DNA of 19,885 nt from Halobacteriales archaeon SW_10_68_16 (GCA_003023485.1 PXSG01000006.1:1-19885); one strand, 5' to 3'; counted from the stretch's first letter, positions 1-8,020 are shown. The notes: generated by a model from the sequence alone, not told the origin. Made by a program: numbers and translations.

Positions 1-336
1 CCTGCCAGTCAGGTCCTGCTCGAAGTCCTCGGGAAGGCCGTAGCCGACGTCGACGAACTCGCCGGTCACCTCGCCGGCCGGACTCCGCGGCAGGGCGATA
101 CACTCCTGTGCCGTGTCACCGGCACGGATAGCAGAGGAACCACGCGCCCAGCCCTGGATGTCGAACGGTTCGAGGTGTGCGTCGCGAGCGCCGGCCTCGT
201 CAAGCGCATCCCGCGTCGCCTCTGCTGCCTGCCGCTCGCCGTCGCTTCCGGCCATCCGGTTGCCGATGTCGACCAGTCGTTCGAGGTGGTACCAGCCGGC
301 GTCGCTCGTGAACGTCCCGCCGATCCAGCCTGTCAT
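1..336 (-). CDS. M28-family metallopeptidase/aminopeptidase, N-terminal part (runs off window)
   Basis: The frame is open from an ATG at 336 to the window edge (112 codons), so the C-terminal end is missing. The protein begins MTGWIGGTFTSDAGWYHLER and continues with a helix carrying NRMAGSDGERQAAE, the usual opening of haloarchaeal M28 zinc aminopeptidases (a short amphipathic N-terminus, a G-S-x-G-E loop, then the start of an inserted PA-like region around residues 65-112). The zinc ligands lie in the unseen part, so catalytic competence cannot be judged. It is divergent from the NAD-kinase-like gene and the two share a short promoter region. A TATA-like CTTTTG centred 27 nt upstream supports this ATG as a leaderless start. 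The family call rests on recognition of the N-terminus only. Confidence 0.7.
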   Translation of the reverse strand, partial: MTGWIGGTFTSDAGWYHLERLVDIGNRMAGSDGERQAAEATRDALDEAGARDAHLEPFDIQGWARGSSAIRAGDTAQECIALPRSPAGEVTGEFVDVGYGLPEDFEQDLTGR

Positions 337-357
337 GCCACGATGCCAGGCGGGTGG

Positions 358-368
358 CGACAAAAGCC
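358..368 (-). promoter_or_regulatory. TATA-like element for the M28 peptidase gene
   Basis: GGCTTTTGTCG on the minus strand is centred about 27 nt upstream of the ATG at 336, which would place the transcript start on the start codon. Confidence 0.4.
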
Positions 369-389
369 TGGCGCGGGACGGTGACGGTG

Positions 390-398
390 CCTTTTTGC
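390..398 (+). promoter_or_regulatory. TATA-like element for the NAD-kinase-like gene
   Basis: CTTTTTGCA is centred about 27 nt before the ATG at 421. This spacing favours 421 over the in-frame ATG at 403 as the real leaderless start. Confidence 0.4.
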
Positions 399-420
399 AC
401 GCATGGTGACACCGTCCGGT

Positions 421-1112
421 ATGGACGAGGCGGGTGGCGAGACACGCACGGCTGGCGTCGTTGTCGAGGGAGACGACGCCGATGGCGTGCCCGCGGCGCT
501 CTCCGGGGCGGGCGTCCGACCGGTCGAGGGCGACGTCGAGTCCGTGCTCGCGGCCGATCCCGACCTGGTGGTCGCCGTCGGCGAGGACGCACTCGCTCGC
601 ATCGCTCGCCGCGAACCCCCGGTTCCGATACTCCCGGTCGAGGCTGGCCGTGGTGTCCGCTCGGTACCACGCGAGGCACTCGGCGACGCCGCGGGACACC
701 TGGCAGCGGGAGACTGGCACGTCGAGGCGCACCCGCTGCTCGGACTCGCGTGGGACGGCAGGGAGACGAGCACCCTCTTCGACGCGATGCTCGTCACCGC
801 CGGGCCGGCCGACATCTCGGAGTTCGCGGTGCAGGCGGGCGGGGAGCCGGTGGCCCGCTTCCGTGCCGACGGGGTGGCGGTGGCGCCCCCTTCGCCACGT
901 CGCTGGACCACTGGGTCGTTCCCCCCGACGCGGCCATCACGGTCGAACGCGACGAGGCGGCAGTGGAGGTGCTCGCGGACGACCGCTCGGTCGGCCGGGC
1001 GCCGGTGGGTGATCCGGTTCGCCTGGGGGCTGCCGGACAGGTCGGCCTCGTGTGGGTCCCCGAGGGAGTGTCGCCGTTCGGTCCCGGAGCGGGCGAATTG
1101 GAAAAACTCTAA
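421..1112 (+). pseudogene. NAD kinase-like protein, internal deletion with frameshift
   Basis: Two frames together give one recognisable protein. Frame A (421 to about 888) reads MDEAGGETRTAGVVVEG through DLVVAVGEDAL (a degenerate GGDGT-like motif) to FRADGVAVA. Frame B (about 885 to the TAA at 1110-1112) reads APFATSLDHWVVPPDAAITV to GELEKL. In haloarchaeal ATP-NAD kinase-like proteins these blocks are separated by about 25-30 residues holding the TPxGSxxY substrate-binding motif; here that block is absent and the frame shifts at the junction (about 874-888). The GC-rich GTGGCGGTGGCG at the junction is what would be expected at both ends of the missing segment (VVVATP and VAVVPVAP), so loss between short direct repeats is plausible. 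Either a real pseudogene or collapsed sequence. The degenerate GGDGT motif suggests a divergent paralogue rather than the main NAD kinase. Confidence 0.65.
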
Positions 1113-1113
1113 T
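1104..1113 (+). promoter_or_regulatory. TATA-like element for the 1137 operon
   Basis: AAACTCTAAT is centred about 28 nt upstream of the ATG at 1137 and overlaps the TAA of the preceding gene. The element is weak, and the positional argument is the main support. Confidence 0.3.
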
Positions 1114-1136
1114 GGGGCTGGGTCGGACAAGCGGGT

Positions 1137-1595
1137 ATGGCAGACGCCAGCATCTTCGGGCCCGTCGACGGCGTCCTCGCGGCGGAACTCGGCGTCGCGG
1201 ACGTCATCGTCATCGAGGCCGCCATTCTGGTACTCGTGGTGGTGAACCTCGCGACGCGGAAGGTCGCCAACGACCGCCACCGCCGGCAGGCCCAGCAGGA
1301 CGCCGAGGCGATCACCCGCTTTCTCCCCCACGAGGTCCTGAACGTCCTGGTCGTCCTCGCGTCCTTCTACTACATGACCGTCGCCCACCACGCCGGGATG
1401 GTGATGTCCGTGCTCGCGCTCGGGGTCTTCCTCTCTGACTTCTTCGAGTTCGAGGCCCGGAAAGTCGAAGCGCGCCGGGACATCCCCATCGACCAGCCCA
1501 AGGGCGCCATCGTGGCCAGTATGCTCGCGCTCGCCTACGCGGCCTTCCAGACGCTGTTTTTCATCATCGAGGGGCCGTTCAACGCCATCGTCTGA
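1137..1595 (+). CDS. Four-helix membrane protein, haloarchaeal conserved family (DUF7313-like)
   Basis: 152 residues. Four hydrophobic segments are visible: about 20-41 (VIVIEAAILVLVVVNLAT), 64-83 (EVLNVLVVLASFYYM), 85-102 (AGMVMSVLALGVFLSDFF) and 124-147 (IVASMLALAYAAFQTLFFII). A basic loop (ATRKVANDRHRRQAQQ) follows helix 1 and a second (FEARKVEARRDIP) follows helix 3, so both loops are predicted cytoplasmic. I recognise it as a haloarchaea-restricted membrane protein without known function. Its TGA shares one base with the ATG of the downstream proline-racemase-family gene, which points to co-transcription and coupled translation. No signal peptide, metal-binding or catalytic motif is seen. 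Confidence 0.8.
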   Translation: MADASIFGPVDGVLAAELGVADVIVIEAAILVLVVVNLATRKVANDRHRRQAQQDAEAITRFLPHEVLNVLVVLASFYYMTVAHHAGMVMSVLALGVFLSDFFEFEARKVEARRDIPIDQPKGAIVASMLALAYAAFQTLFFIIEGPFNAIV

Positions 1596-2626
1596 TGGAC
1601 GTCGACTGGGACCCCCCCGCCGAGTGGGAGCGGATCACGACGCTTGACGCCCACGCCGGCGGCGAACCGCTCCGTATCGTCACCGGCGGCCTGCCCGACA
1701 TCGAGGGCGAGACGGTCCTCGAGAAGCGCCGGTACATGCGCGAGCACTTAGACGAGTACCGGAGTGCGCTGATGTGGGAACCCCGGGGCCACGCCGACAT
1801 GTACGGCGCAGTCCTGACCGACCCCGAGAGCGACGAGGCCGACTTCGGCGTCCTCTTTTTGCACAACGATGGCTACTCGACGATGTGTGGCCACGGGATC
1901 GTCGCGCTCGGACGGGTCGCCGTCGAGACGGGGTTCGTCGAACCGACGCCGCCGGTCACCACCATCGGGATGGACACGCCCGCCGGCCTCGTCACCGCCG
2001 AGGTCGAGACCGACGCGGAGGGGTCGCCGGGGGCAGTCACCTTCGAGAACGTCCCCTCCTTCGTCGTCGAGACCGACTGCGTCCTCACCGTGCCCGGCCT
2101 CGGCGAAGTTCCCTACGACCTCGCGTTTGGCGGTGCCTTCTACGCCTACTGTGAGGCCGACGACGTGGGGCTGGACCTCGGGTCGGCAAGCATGGCGGAT
2201 CTCGTGTCGGCGGGTCGCCGCATCAAAGAACAGGTCGCCGAGACACGGGAGATCACTCATCCGACAGAACCGGACCTCGGTTTCCTCTACGGGACGATCA
2301 TCTGCGGTGACGCCGAGCGCGAGGAGGCGGATTCGCGCAACGTCTGTATCTTCGCGGACGGCGAGGTCGACCGCAGTCCGACGGGCACCGGCGTCTCGGG
2401 GCGGGTCGCGCTCCGGGCCGCCGCGGGCGACCTCGCGCCCGGCGAGGGGTTCGTCGTCGAGAGCATCGTCGGGTCGACCTTTTCGGGCCGCTTCGAGGAG
2501 CGCACCACCGTCAGGGAGTACGACGCCGTCGTCCCGCGGGTGACGGGCGAGGCCCACGTCGTCGGGCGCTCGGAGTTCCTTCTCGATCCGACGGACCCGC
2601 TGCGGGACGGGTTCCTGTTGCGGTAG
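1595..2626 (+). CDS. Proline racemase-fold enzyme, predicted trans-3-hydroxy-L-proline dehydratase
   Basis: 343 residues, full length for the proline racemase/hydroxyproline epimerase superfamily. The opening TTLDAHAGGEPLRIVTGGLP is the family signature. The first catalytic cysteine is in place (MCGHG, Cys98), but the second catalytic position, DRSPCGTG in racemases and epimerases, is DRSPTGTG here (Thr263). A Cys/Thr pair is the established mark of trans-3-hydroxy-L-proline dehydratases (human L3HYPDH type), which release water to give delta1-pyrroline-2-carboxylate. That reaction is therefore predicted rather than racemisation. Expected to be a cytoplasmic homodimer. The start overlaps the stop of the membrane protein gene by one base, and I see no Shine-Dalgarno. 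A proline dehydrogenase at 17153-17958 could act later in the same route, but it is not linked in an operon. Confidence 0.85.
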   Translation: MDVDWDPPAEWERITTLDAHAGGEPLRIVTGGLPDIEGETVLEKRRYMREHLDEYRSALMWEPRGHADMYGAVLTDPESDEADFGVLFLHNDGYSTMCGHGIVALGRVAVETGFVEPTPPVTTIGMDTPAGLVTAEVETDAEGSPGAVTFENVPSFVVETDCVLTVPGLGEVPYDLAFGGAFYAYCEADDVGLDLGSASMADLVSAGRRIKEQVAETREITHPTEPDLGFLYGTIICGDAEREEADSRNVCIFADGEVDRSPTGTGVSGRVALRAAAGDLAPGEGFVVESIVGSTFSGRFEERTTVREYDAVVPRVTGEAHVVGRSEFLLDPTDPLRDGFLLR

Positions 2627-2658
2627 CGCTGGGAGAGAAAAGCGACAGTCGCGAGCAC

Positions 2659-3045
2659 TCACCCGGCGTTCGCGAGGTCGGTCGTCGTGACGATGCCGAC
2701 GACCTGCCCGGACCCGGAGACGACGGGGAGGTGGTGGATGGCGTGTTCGCCCATTACGTCGGCAACCTCCGACAGCGGGGTATCGGGCGAGACGGTGACG
2801 ATGTCGGTAGTCATCACCGCCCGCGTCGGCGGGACCTCGTCTGCCGCGAGGTTCTCCTCGTCGGCGACGAAGTCGACGAAATCCGAGCGCGTGAGGATGC
2901 CCTGGGGCTGGTGGTCGTCGTCAACGACCATCACGGACCCGATGGTCGCGTCGCGCATCGTCTTCGCGGCGTCAGTGATCGGGTCGTCGGGGTTGACGGT
3001 CACGAACGGCGAGGTCATGGCCGAACTGGCGGTCTGGTCGCTCAT
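2659..3045 (-). CDS. Tandem CBS domain protein
   Basis: 128 residues forming one Bateman module. CBS1 is at about 8-62 (MTSPFVTVNPDDPITDAAKT, then GSVMVVDDDHQPQGILTRSD) and CBS2 at about 75-128 (RAVMTTDIVTVSPDTPLSEV, then HHLPVVSGSGQVVGIVTTTD). Such stand-alone pairs bind adenine nucleotides or related ligands and act as sensors, but the partner cannot be read from the sequence. No DNA-binding or transporter domain is attached. It has its own promoter, with CCTTTAAGCC centred 27 nt before the ATG and overlapping the stop codon of the upstream acetyltransferase gene. The 32-nt gap to the convergent gene ending at 2626 holds only a weak CGCT/AGCG inverted repeat. Confidence 0.9.
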   Translation of the reverse strand: MSDQTASSAMTSPFVTVNPDDPITDAAKTMRDATIGSVMVVDDDHQPQGILTRSDFVDFVADEENLAADEVPPTRAVMTTDIVTVSPDTPLSEVADVMGEHAIHHLPVVSGSGQVVGIVTTTDLANAG

Positions 3046-3067
3046 GGTTGGTGGTCCCCCGAGAGGG

Positions 3068-3077
3068 GCTTAAAGGT
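3068..3077 (-). promoter_or_regulatory. TATA box of the CBS gene, overlapping the upstream gene's stop
   Basis: CCTTTAAGCC on the minus strand is centred 27 nt upstream of the ATG at 3045. Its TTTAA includes the TAA stop of the GNAT gene. Confidence 0.55.
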
Positions 3078-3798
3078 AACTGGCGTCCCACCGCGTGGGC
3101 TTGCGCGTGTTGCCACACTCCGCGCACTTGATGCGGCCGTTGGCACTCATCGCGTTCGCGAGCTCGTCGCAGTTCGTACAGAAGTACCCGTAGTGGGTCT
3201 CGCCCTCGGGGTCCTCGAGGACGACGTTGAAGGGAGCGTCCGAGCCCACCTCCTCGTCGGTCCGGTCGACGTAGACGACGCGCCCGTCGTCGGTGACGAG
3301 GCTCCGCAACTGCCGGGAGACGGCGTTGGAGTAGATGTACTCGACGTGGCGGTCGTCGTCGATCTCGATGCGCTCCTCGTCGACCTGTTCGAACCCGCGG
3401 TCCTCGTAGAACGTGGCGCCCATCTGGTTGTCCGCCAGCACGCGCCCCCGCAAATACTCGGCACCCATCTCCTCGAGGCGCCCCGCCAGGTGCTCGTAGA
3501 GTTCCTCGCCGATACCCTGGCCGCGGTGGTCGGGGTGAACGTGCAGCCACAGGATGTCCGCCTGCCCACCCTCCGCGACGAGGACACCCTCGGAGAAGCC
3601 CACCACCTCGTCGACCTCGCTCACGAGAAAGACGGTGTCGTCGCTCTCGACCTTCTCCTCGAAGGCGTCTTCGCCGTACCACTCCTCGACGGCACCCTCG
3701 ATGGTGGCCGGGCTCAGCGAGTAGGACGTCTCCAGCGAGCGTTTCGTGATCTCCCGAACCGCGTCCCTGTCCTCGGGACGCGCCGCTCTGATGTCCAT
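3070..3798 (-). CDS. GNAT-family N-acetyltransferase with C-terminal zinc-ribbon domain (DUF5816-like)
   Basis: 242 residues. Residues 1-155 form a GNAT fold: MDIRAARPEDRDAVREI at the N-terminus, the acetyl-CoA pyrophosphate loop HRGQGIGEEL at 91-100, and motif B with NQMGATFYEDRGFEQV at about 124-139. Residues 165-242 are a separate domain with two CxxC knuckles (Cys207/Cys210 and Cys225/Cys228) that should bind zinc. This GNAT plus zinc-ribbon arrangement recurs in haloarchaea. The acyl acceptor is unknown; the ribbon may recognise a protein or nucleic acid. The ATG at 3798 is supported by a good TATA box centred 27 nt upstream. Confidence 0.85.
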   Translation of the reverse strand: MDIRAARPEDRDAVREITKRSLETSYSLSPATIEGAVEEWYGEDAFEEKVESDDTVFLVSEVDEVVGFSEGVLVAEGGQADILWLHVHPDHRGQGIGEELYEHLAGRLEEMGAEYLRGRVLADNQMGATFYEDRGFEQVDEERIEIDDDRHVEYIYSNAVSRQLRSLVTDDGRVVYVDRTDEEVGSDAPFNVVLEDPEGETHYGYFCTNCDELANAMSANGRIKCAECGNTRKPTRWDASYL

Positions 3799-3820
3799 GT
3801 GCTCAATTGACGGGGCGCTG

Positions 3821-3829
3821 TTATAAATT
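3821..3829 (-). promoter_or_regulatory. TATA box of the GNAT gene
   Basis: AATTTATAA on the minus strand is one of the clearest TATA boxes in the window. Its centre lies 27 nt upstream of the ATG at 3798, so the transcript is predicted leaderless. Confidence 0.65.
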
Positions 3830-3867
3830 ACGCCGCCGAACTGTAGACCCGTTGAATATCCGGTCGC

Positions 3868-4014
3868 CTACTCGTTGGGGCTCTCATGACTTCGTCCGAA
3901 CGGTGACGACAGCACGAGAGCCACGGCGACGGCAGTGACGGTCGCGACGGGCGCACGCTGGACGGTGGTGGCGTGTGCATCGGGGTTCACCCCATCGGGG
4001 GACACGGCTGCCAC
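3868..4014 (-). CDS. Possible 48-residue single-pass membrane peptide
   Basis: A 48-codon frame starts at a GTG at 4014 and ends at TAG 3868-3870. Its middle is hydrophobic (APVATVTAVAVALVLSSPF, about residues 21-39), followed by a short polar tail RSHESPNE, giving a one-helix membrane peptide. A strong TATAAAT lies upstream (4047-4053) at the 3' end of the MerB-like gene, which would give a leader of only about 10 nt. I do not recognise a family. Without this ORF the strong TATA box would have no gene before the GNAT promoter. The non-ATG start and short length keep confidence low; an untranslated small RNA from the same promoter is the alternative. Confidence 0.35.
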   Translation of the reverse strand: MAAVSPDGVNPDAHATTVQRAPVATVTAVAVALVLSSPFGRSHESPNE

Positions 4015-4045
4015 ACCGTCGGCGTCGCTCCCAGCGCGTTGGGCG

Positions 4046-4053
4046 GATTTATA
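4046..4053 (-). promoter_or_regulatory. Strong TATA box (TATAAATC) overlapping the MerB-like stop codon
   Basis: TATAAATC on the minus strand contains the TAA stop of the MerB-like gene. The predicted transcript start is near 4024, just upstream of the small ORF at 4014. Confidence 0.5.
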
Positions 4054-4642
4054 CGACCAGCGCGCTCGCGAGTTCCGTCGCGCCGGCCAGCGGCATGGCG
4101 ACGGTCGCCGCGGCCGTCGATTCCACCCACTGTTCGTACGCCGCGCGGTCCGGGAAGGCCTTCACGTACGGACAGACTGCCACGTAGACGTCGGCGTGGG
4201 TGGGGCCGTCACCGGTCGGTGGCTCGACGGCCGCGTCCACACCGAAAGAGAAGGCCGCACTCGTCGGCGAGACATCGATGTCGGCCCCGTCGGCTCGCGC
4301 CTCGACGACCGTCCCGTCCGGACTCTCGGTCCTGATTTCGACCGTGCCGTCGCGCAGCGCCGCCAGCACCACCGCGTCGTAGAAACACTGGAAATGGTAC
4401 GTCTCGCCGTCGACGGTGCCGCGGTGGGCCGTCTCGCAGTCGGCGTGGCACAGGTCCGCGACACCGAGGAGTCGACCCAGCGGACGCCGGAGGTCCTCGG
4501 GCAAGGTCGCAGTCAGGTAGTCGGTCTCGCACAGCCAGCGGTCCGTCGTCGCCTCGGTGGCGCTCTCCGCGGAAGGGTCGGTGCCACAGCACTCGCAGGA
4601 CTGTTCGGCTCGATTCCCGCTTGTCGTATCGTTGTCGGTCAT
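4049..4642 (-). CDS. Alkylmercury lyase (MerB)-family protein
   Basis: 197 residues. The C-terminal 120 residues align by eye with the MerB core. HFQCFYDAVVLAAL carries the Cys-x-x-Asp pair (Cys86, Asp89) equivalent to Cys96/Asp99 of R831b MerB, and VAVCPYVKAFPDRAAYEQW carries the second cysteine (Cys157, equivalent to Cys159). These three residues cleave the carbon-mercury bond in MerB. The N-terminus adds a cysteine-rich stretch (CECC at 16-19, WLC, then CHADC at 65-69) that may bind a metal. No merA, merR or mercury transporter is nearby, so organomercurial resistance is not established; copper- or cofactor-related roles are known for MerB-fold relatives such as NosL. The predicted leader is about 43 nt and no clear Shine-Dalgarno is seen. 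Confidence 0.75.
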   Translation of the reverse strand: MTDNDTTSGNRAEQSCECCGTDPSAESATEATTDRWLCETDYLTATLPEDLRRPLGRLLGVADLCHADCETAHRGTVDGETYHFQCFYDAVVLAALRDGTVEIRTESPDGTVVEARADGADIDVSPTSAAFSFGVDAAVEPPTGDGPTHADVYVAVCPYVKAFPDRAAYEQWVESTAAATVAMPLAGATELASALVV

Positions 4643-4707
4643 TCTCTCGTCGCCAGCAGCACCTACGTACCACTCACCCGGGACGATTCCTCCCAGTACG
4701 GTGGGCA

Positions 4708-4716
4708 GGTATATGA
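4708..4716 (-). promoter_or_regulatory. TATA-like element for the MerB-like gene
   Basis: CATATACCT on the minus strand predicts a transcript start near 4685, leaving a leader of about 43 nt. This gene is an exception to the leaderless pattern of most neighbours. Confidence 0.4.
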
Positions 4717-4736
4717 CGCAACCCCCACACCGGCGG

Positions 4737-5918
4737 TCACCCGGCAGTGCTCTCGATCTTGACGACGTCGCCCTCGTCGAGTTCGTGGTCCTCGGCGATC
4801 CGGCGGCCGTCGCGGGCGTCGACCGCGTAGAGGTACCCCTCGCCGATGTCCGAGTGGACCGCGTAGGCCAGATCCAGCGGCGTCGAGCCCGCGGGCAGCA
4901 AGTGGGCGTCTGGCAGGACGTTCCCCTGGCTGTCGGTCCAGCGCGTCTCGTTCTCCACGGGGTAGACCGTGATGTGGTCGAGCACGTCGTAGACCACCGT
5001 ATCGAGCGCCGCCTGGACGCCGGTGGCGCCCCACGTCTCCATCACCCCGCGGATGCGGTCGAGTCCCTCGCGCTGGGAGTCGCTGACATCGCCCACGACC
5101 TCGAAGTCGGGGTCGCCGGAGTCGTAGTCCACGACACCCGCCTCGGCGGCCCGGCGCAAGGCGAGCTCGCCCTCGCCGGTTCCCGGGATGACCGTCTCCG
5201 CGGCATCCTGGAGGCGTTCGAGGGTCTCCGGCGGCGCGATGTCGGTCTTGTTGGCGACGACCACGATGGGTTTTGTCTGGGCGCGCAGTTCGCTCGCGAG
5301 GCGCCGGCGGTCCGCGTCGGTCCACTCCCGGGGGTCGGCTGGGTACTCGACGCGCCGGAGGACGGCCGCGACGTCCCCAGCGGTGGCGCCGACGCCGGTC
5401 AGCGTCTCCGTCAGCGCCTCGTCGATGTCGAAGTCCGGCGACCGGGACTGGCGCTCGATGCTCTCCCAGTTGCGGGTGATGACGCCGGCCAGCCAGCGGT
5501 CCATCTCCTCTTCGACGAATGCCAGGTCCTCGACGGGGTCGTGTTCGCCCACTTCGAGGGGTTCGCCCTCGGCGTCGGTCCCGCCGGAGGCGTCGACGAC
5601 GTGCAGGATGGCGTCGGCGTTGGTGAGTTCGTCGAGGAACTGGTTGCCCAGCCCTCTGCCCTCGTGGGCACCCGGCACGAGTCCGGCGACGTCCAGCAGT
5701 TCGACCGGGACGTACCGCTTGCCGTCCCGGCAGTTCCCGGAGTCACAGCGCGCGTCGCGGTCGAGACAGGGACAGTCGGTGCGAGCGTGGCTGACCCCGC
5801 GGTTGGCATCGATGGTCGTGAAGGGGTAGTTGCCCACCTCGACGTCCGCCATCGTCGCCGCCTGGTAGAAGGTAGACTTGCCGGCGTTGGGTTTGCCCGC
5901 AAGCGCGAGCGAGAGCAT
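4737..5918 (-). CDS. ychF: YchF/Obg-type GTPase-ATPase with TGS domain
   Basis: 393 residues from the ATG at 5918. G-domain motifs are in order: the P-loop GKPNAGKST at 8-16, the G2 region NYPFTTIDANRG at 30-41, G3 LLDVAGLVPGAHEGRGLGNQ at 74-93, and G4 NKTD at 223-226. A cysteine cluster (DCPCLDRDARCDSGNC, 48-63) sits between G2 and G3, as in archaeal YchF. A TGS domain closes the protein (about 313-390, ending DEGDVVKIES). YchF proteins bind ribosomes and hydrolyse ATP or GTP, with stress-response roles. In this sequence the frame is open upstream through the aldo/keto reductase gene, giving a 719-codon fusion with no intervening stop. A purine-rich TAGAGGGGG lies just before the ATG. I expect YchF to be a separate protein; see the fusion finding. 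Confidence 0.85.
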   Translation of the reverse strand: MLSLALAGKPNAGKSTFYQAATMADVEVGNYPFTTIDANRGVSHARTDCPCLDRDARCDSGNCRDGKRYVPVELLDVAGLVPGAHEGRGLGNQFLDELTNADAILHVVDASGGTDAEGEPLEVGEHDPVEDLAFVEEEMDRWLAGVITRNWESIERQSRSPDFDIDEALTETLTGVGATAGDVAAVLRRVEYPADPREWTDADRRRLASELRAQTKPIVVVANKTDIAPPETLERLQDAAETVIPGTGEGELALRRAAEAGVVDYDSGDPDFEVVGDVSDSQREGLDRIRGVMETWGATGVQAALDTVVYDVLDHITVYPVENETRWTDSQGNVLPDAHLLPAGSTPLDLAYAVHSDIGEGYLYAVDARDGRRIAEDHELDEGDVVKIESTAG

Positions 5919-6896
5919 ACCCCCTCTACTTGTGGGGTCCGGAACTGCGTTTCGGTCGTCTTCGAGCCACTCGATGTCGTTCTCGGACAGCGAGATGTCC
6001 AGCGCCGCGACGGCCTCCTCGAGGTGCTCTACGCTGGTGGTGCCGACGATGGGGGCGTCGACCCACTCCTTGTGGAGGAGCCACGCGAGGGCAATCTGGG
6101 CCATGGTGGCGTCCTCCTCGGCGGCCAGTTCTTCGACGCGCTCGTTGACCTCGCGGCCGTTGCCCTCGAAGTAGGGGTGCTGGCGGGCGTAATCGTCGGT
6201 CTCGCCACGGACCGTCGCGTCGAACTCCTCGTGGGGACGGGTCAGATAGCCCCGCGCCAGCGGGCTCCAGGGGATGACAGCGACGTCCGCCTCCCGACAG
6301 AGCGGGAGCATCTCGCGTTCCTCCTCGCGGTAGAGGAGGTTGTAGTGGTTCTGCATCGCCAGGAACCGAGCCAGGGCGAGGCGGTCGCTGGTGTGCAGCG
6401 CCCGGGCGAACTGGTGGGCCCACATCGAACTCGCGCCGAGGTGGCGGACCTGTCCCCGCCGGACGGCGTCGTCCAGGGTGCGCAGCGTCTCTTCGACGGG
6501 CGTCTCGTAATCCCAGCGGTGGGTCTGGTAGAGGTCGACCGTCTCCATGCCCAGTCTGTCGAGGCTGTTCGCGAGTTCCTGTTCGATGGCCTTCCGGGAG
6601 AGACCACCCGAGTTGGGGTTGTCGTCGTCCATCTGGAAGTACACCTTCGTGGCGACGACCGACTCCTCGCGCCGACCTTCGAGGGCGGTCCCGAGGACGC
6701 GCTCGGACTCCCCGCGGGAGTACATGTTCGCGGTGTCGAAGAAGTTGATCCCCAGATCGATGGCCCGCTCGATGATGGGCAGGCTCTCGTCCTCGTCGAG
6801 GACCCAGTCGCGCCACTCCGGCGTGCCGAAGCTCATACAGCCCAGACAGAGACGGCTGACCTCCATGCCGGTCCGGCCCAGCGTCGTATACTCCAT
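5919..6896 (-). CDS. Aldo/keto reductase, stop codon lost and fused in frame to ychF
   Basis: 326 codons from the ATG at 6896 to the YchF start. It has the TIM-barrel AKR signature MEYTTLGRTGMEVSRLCLGC and the complete catalytic tetrad: Asp54 and Tyr59 (FFDTANMYS), Lys84 (VATKVY) and His126 (YQTHRWD). The NADPH-binding region is visible (PWSPLARGYL at 209-218, VGTTSVEHLEEAV at 284-296). The fold is complete to about WLE at 310-312. The usual short tail of this subfamily (about 10-12 residues ending in a stop) is replaced by DDRNAVPDPTSRGG, which runs straight into YchF. In the neighbouring frame a TAG at 5926-5928 lies 8 nt before the YchF ATG. A TATA-like CTTTTC centred about 28 nt upstream fixes the start. 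Substrate unknown. Confidence 0.85.
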
Positions 6897-6920
6897 GGCC
6901 ACCCCCTCGGCGGGGCGGGA

Positions 6921-6930
6921 CGAAAAGGTT
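6921..6930 (-). promoter_or_regulatory. TATA-like element for the aldo/keto reductase gene
   Basis: AACCTTTTCG on the minus strand is centred about 28 nt upstream of the ATG at 6896. This argues against the in-frame upstream extension to 6962. Confidence 0.4.
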
Positions 6931-6958
6931 GTGTCAGCGGTCGTGTCGGTCTCGTGTC

Positions 6959-7888
<930 letters not shown>

Positions 7889-7910
7889 ACCCGGACGTGG
7901 GGTCGGTGTC

Positions 7911-7919
7911 GATAAAAAT
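7911..7919 (-). promoter_or_regulatory. TATA box of the CARF-wHTH gene
   Basis: ATTTTTATC on the minus strand is centred 27 nt from the ATG at 7888. Confidence 0.55.
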
Positions 7920-7982
7920 GCGGTCCCACACGTTCAGTTCGGGAACCGGAATCGTCGGACTGACGGACGATAAAATATCAAA

Positions 7983-7992
7983 AATAATTTAA
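7983..7992 (+). promoter_or_regulatory. AT-rich promoter of the small membrane protein gene
   Basis: AATAATTTAA is preceded by the inverted repeat GATA-AAA-TATC (7969-7979). The predicted transcript start is near 8013-8015, a few bases before the ATG at 8021. This AT-rich stretch stands out from the surrounding GC-rich DNA. Confidence 0.45.
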
Positions 7993-8020
7993 GAGCGAAT
8001 AGAAACTATTGTACTGTGGA

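Noticed and set aside
2627..2658. Terminator between the convergent 2626 and 2659 gene ends
   Set aside because: Only a 4-bp CGCT/AGCG stem and no T-run on either strand.
2731..3810. 359-codon plus-strand frame across the CBS and GNAT genes
   Set aside because: Antisense shadow; both minus-strand genes have promoters and recognisable domains.
8009..8020. TTG start for the small membrane protein
   Set aside because: Two ATG codons follow immediately and fit the predicted transcript start better.
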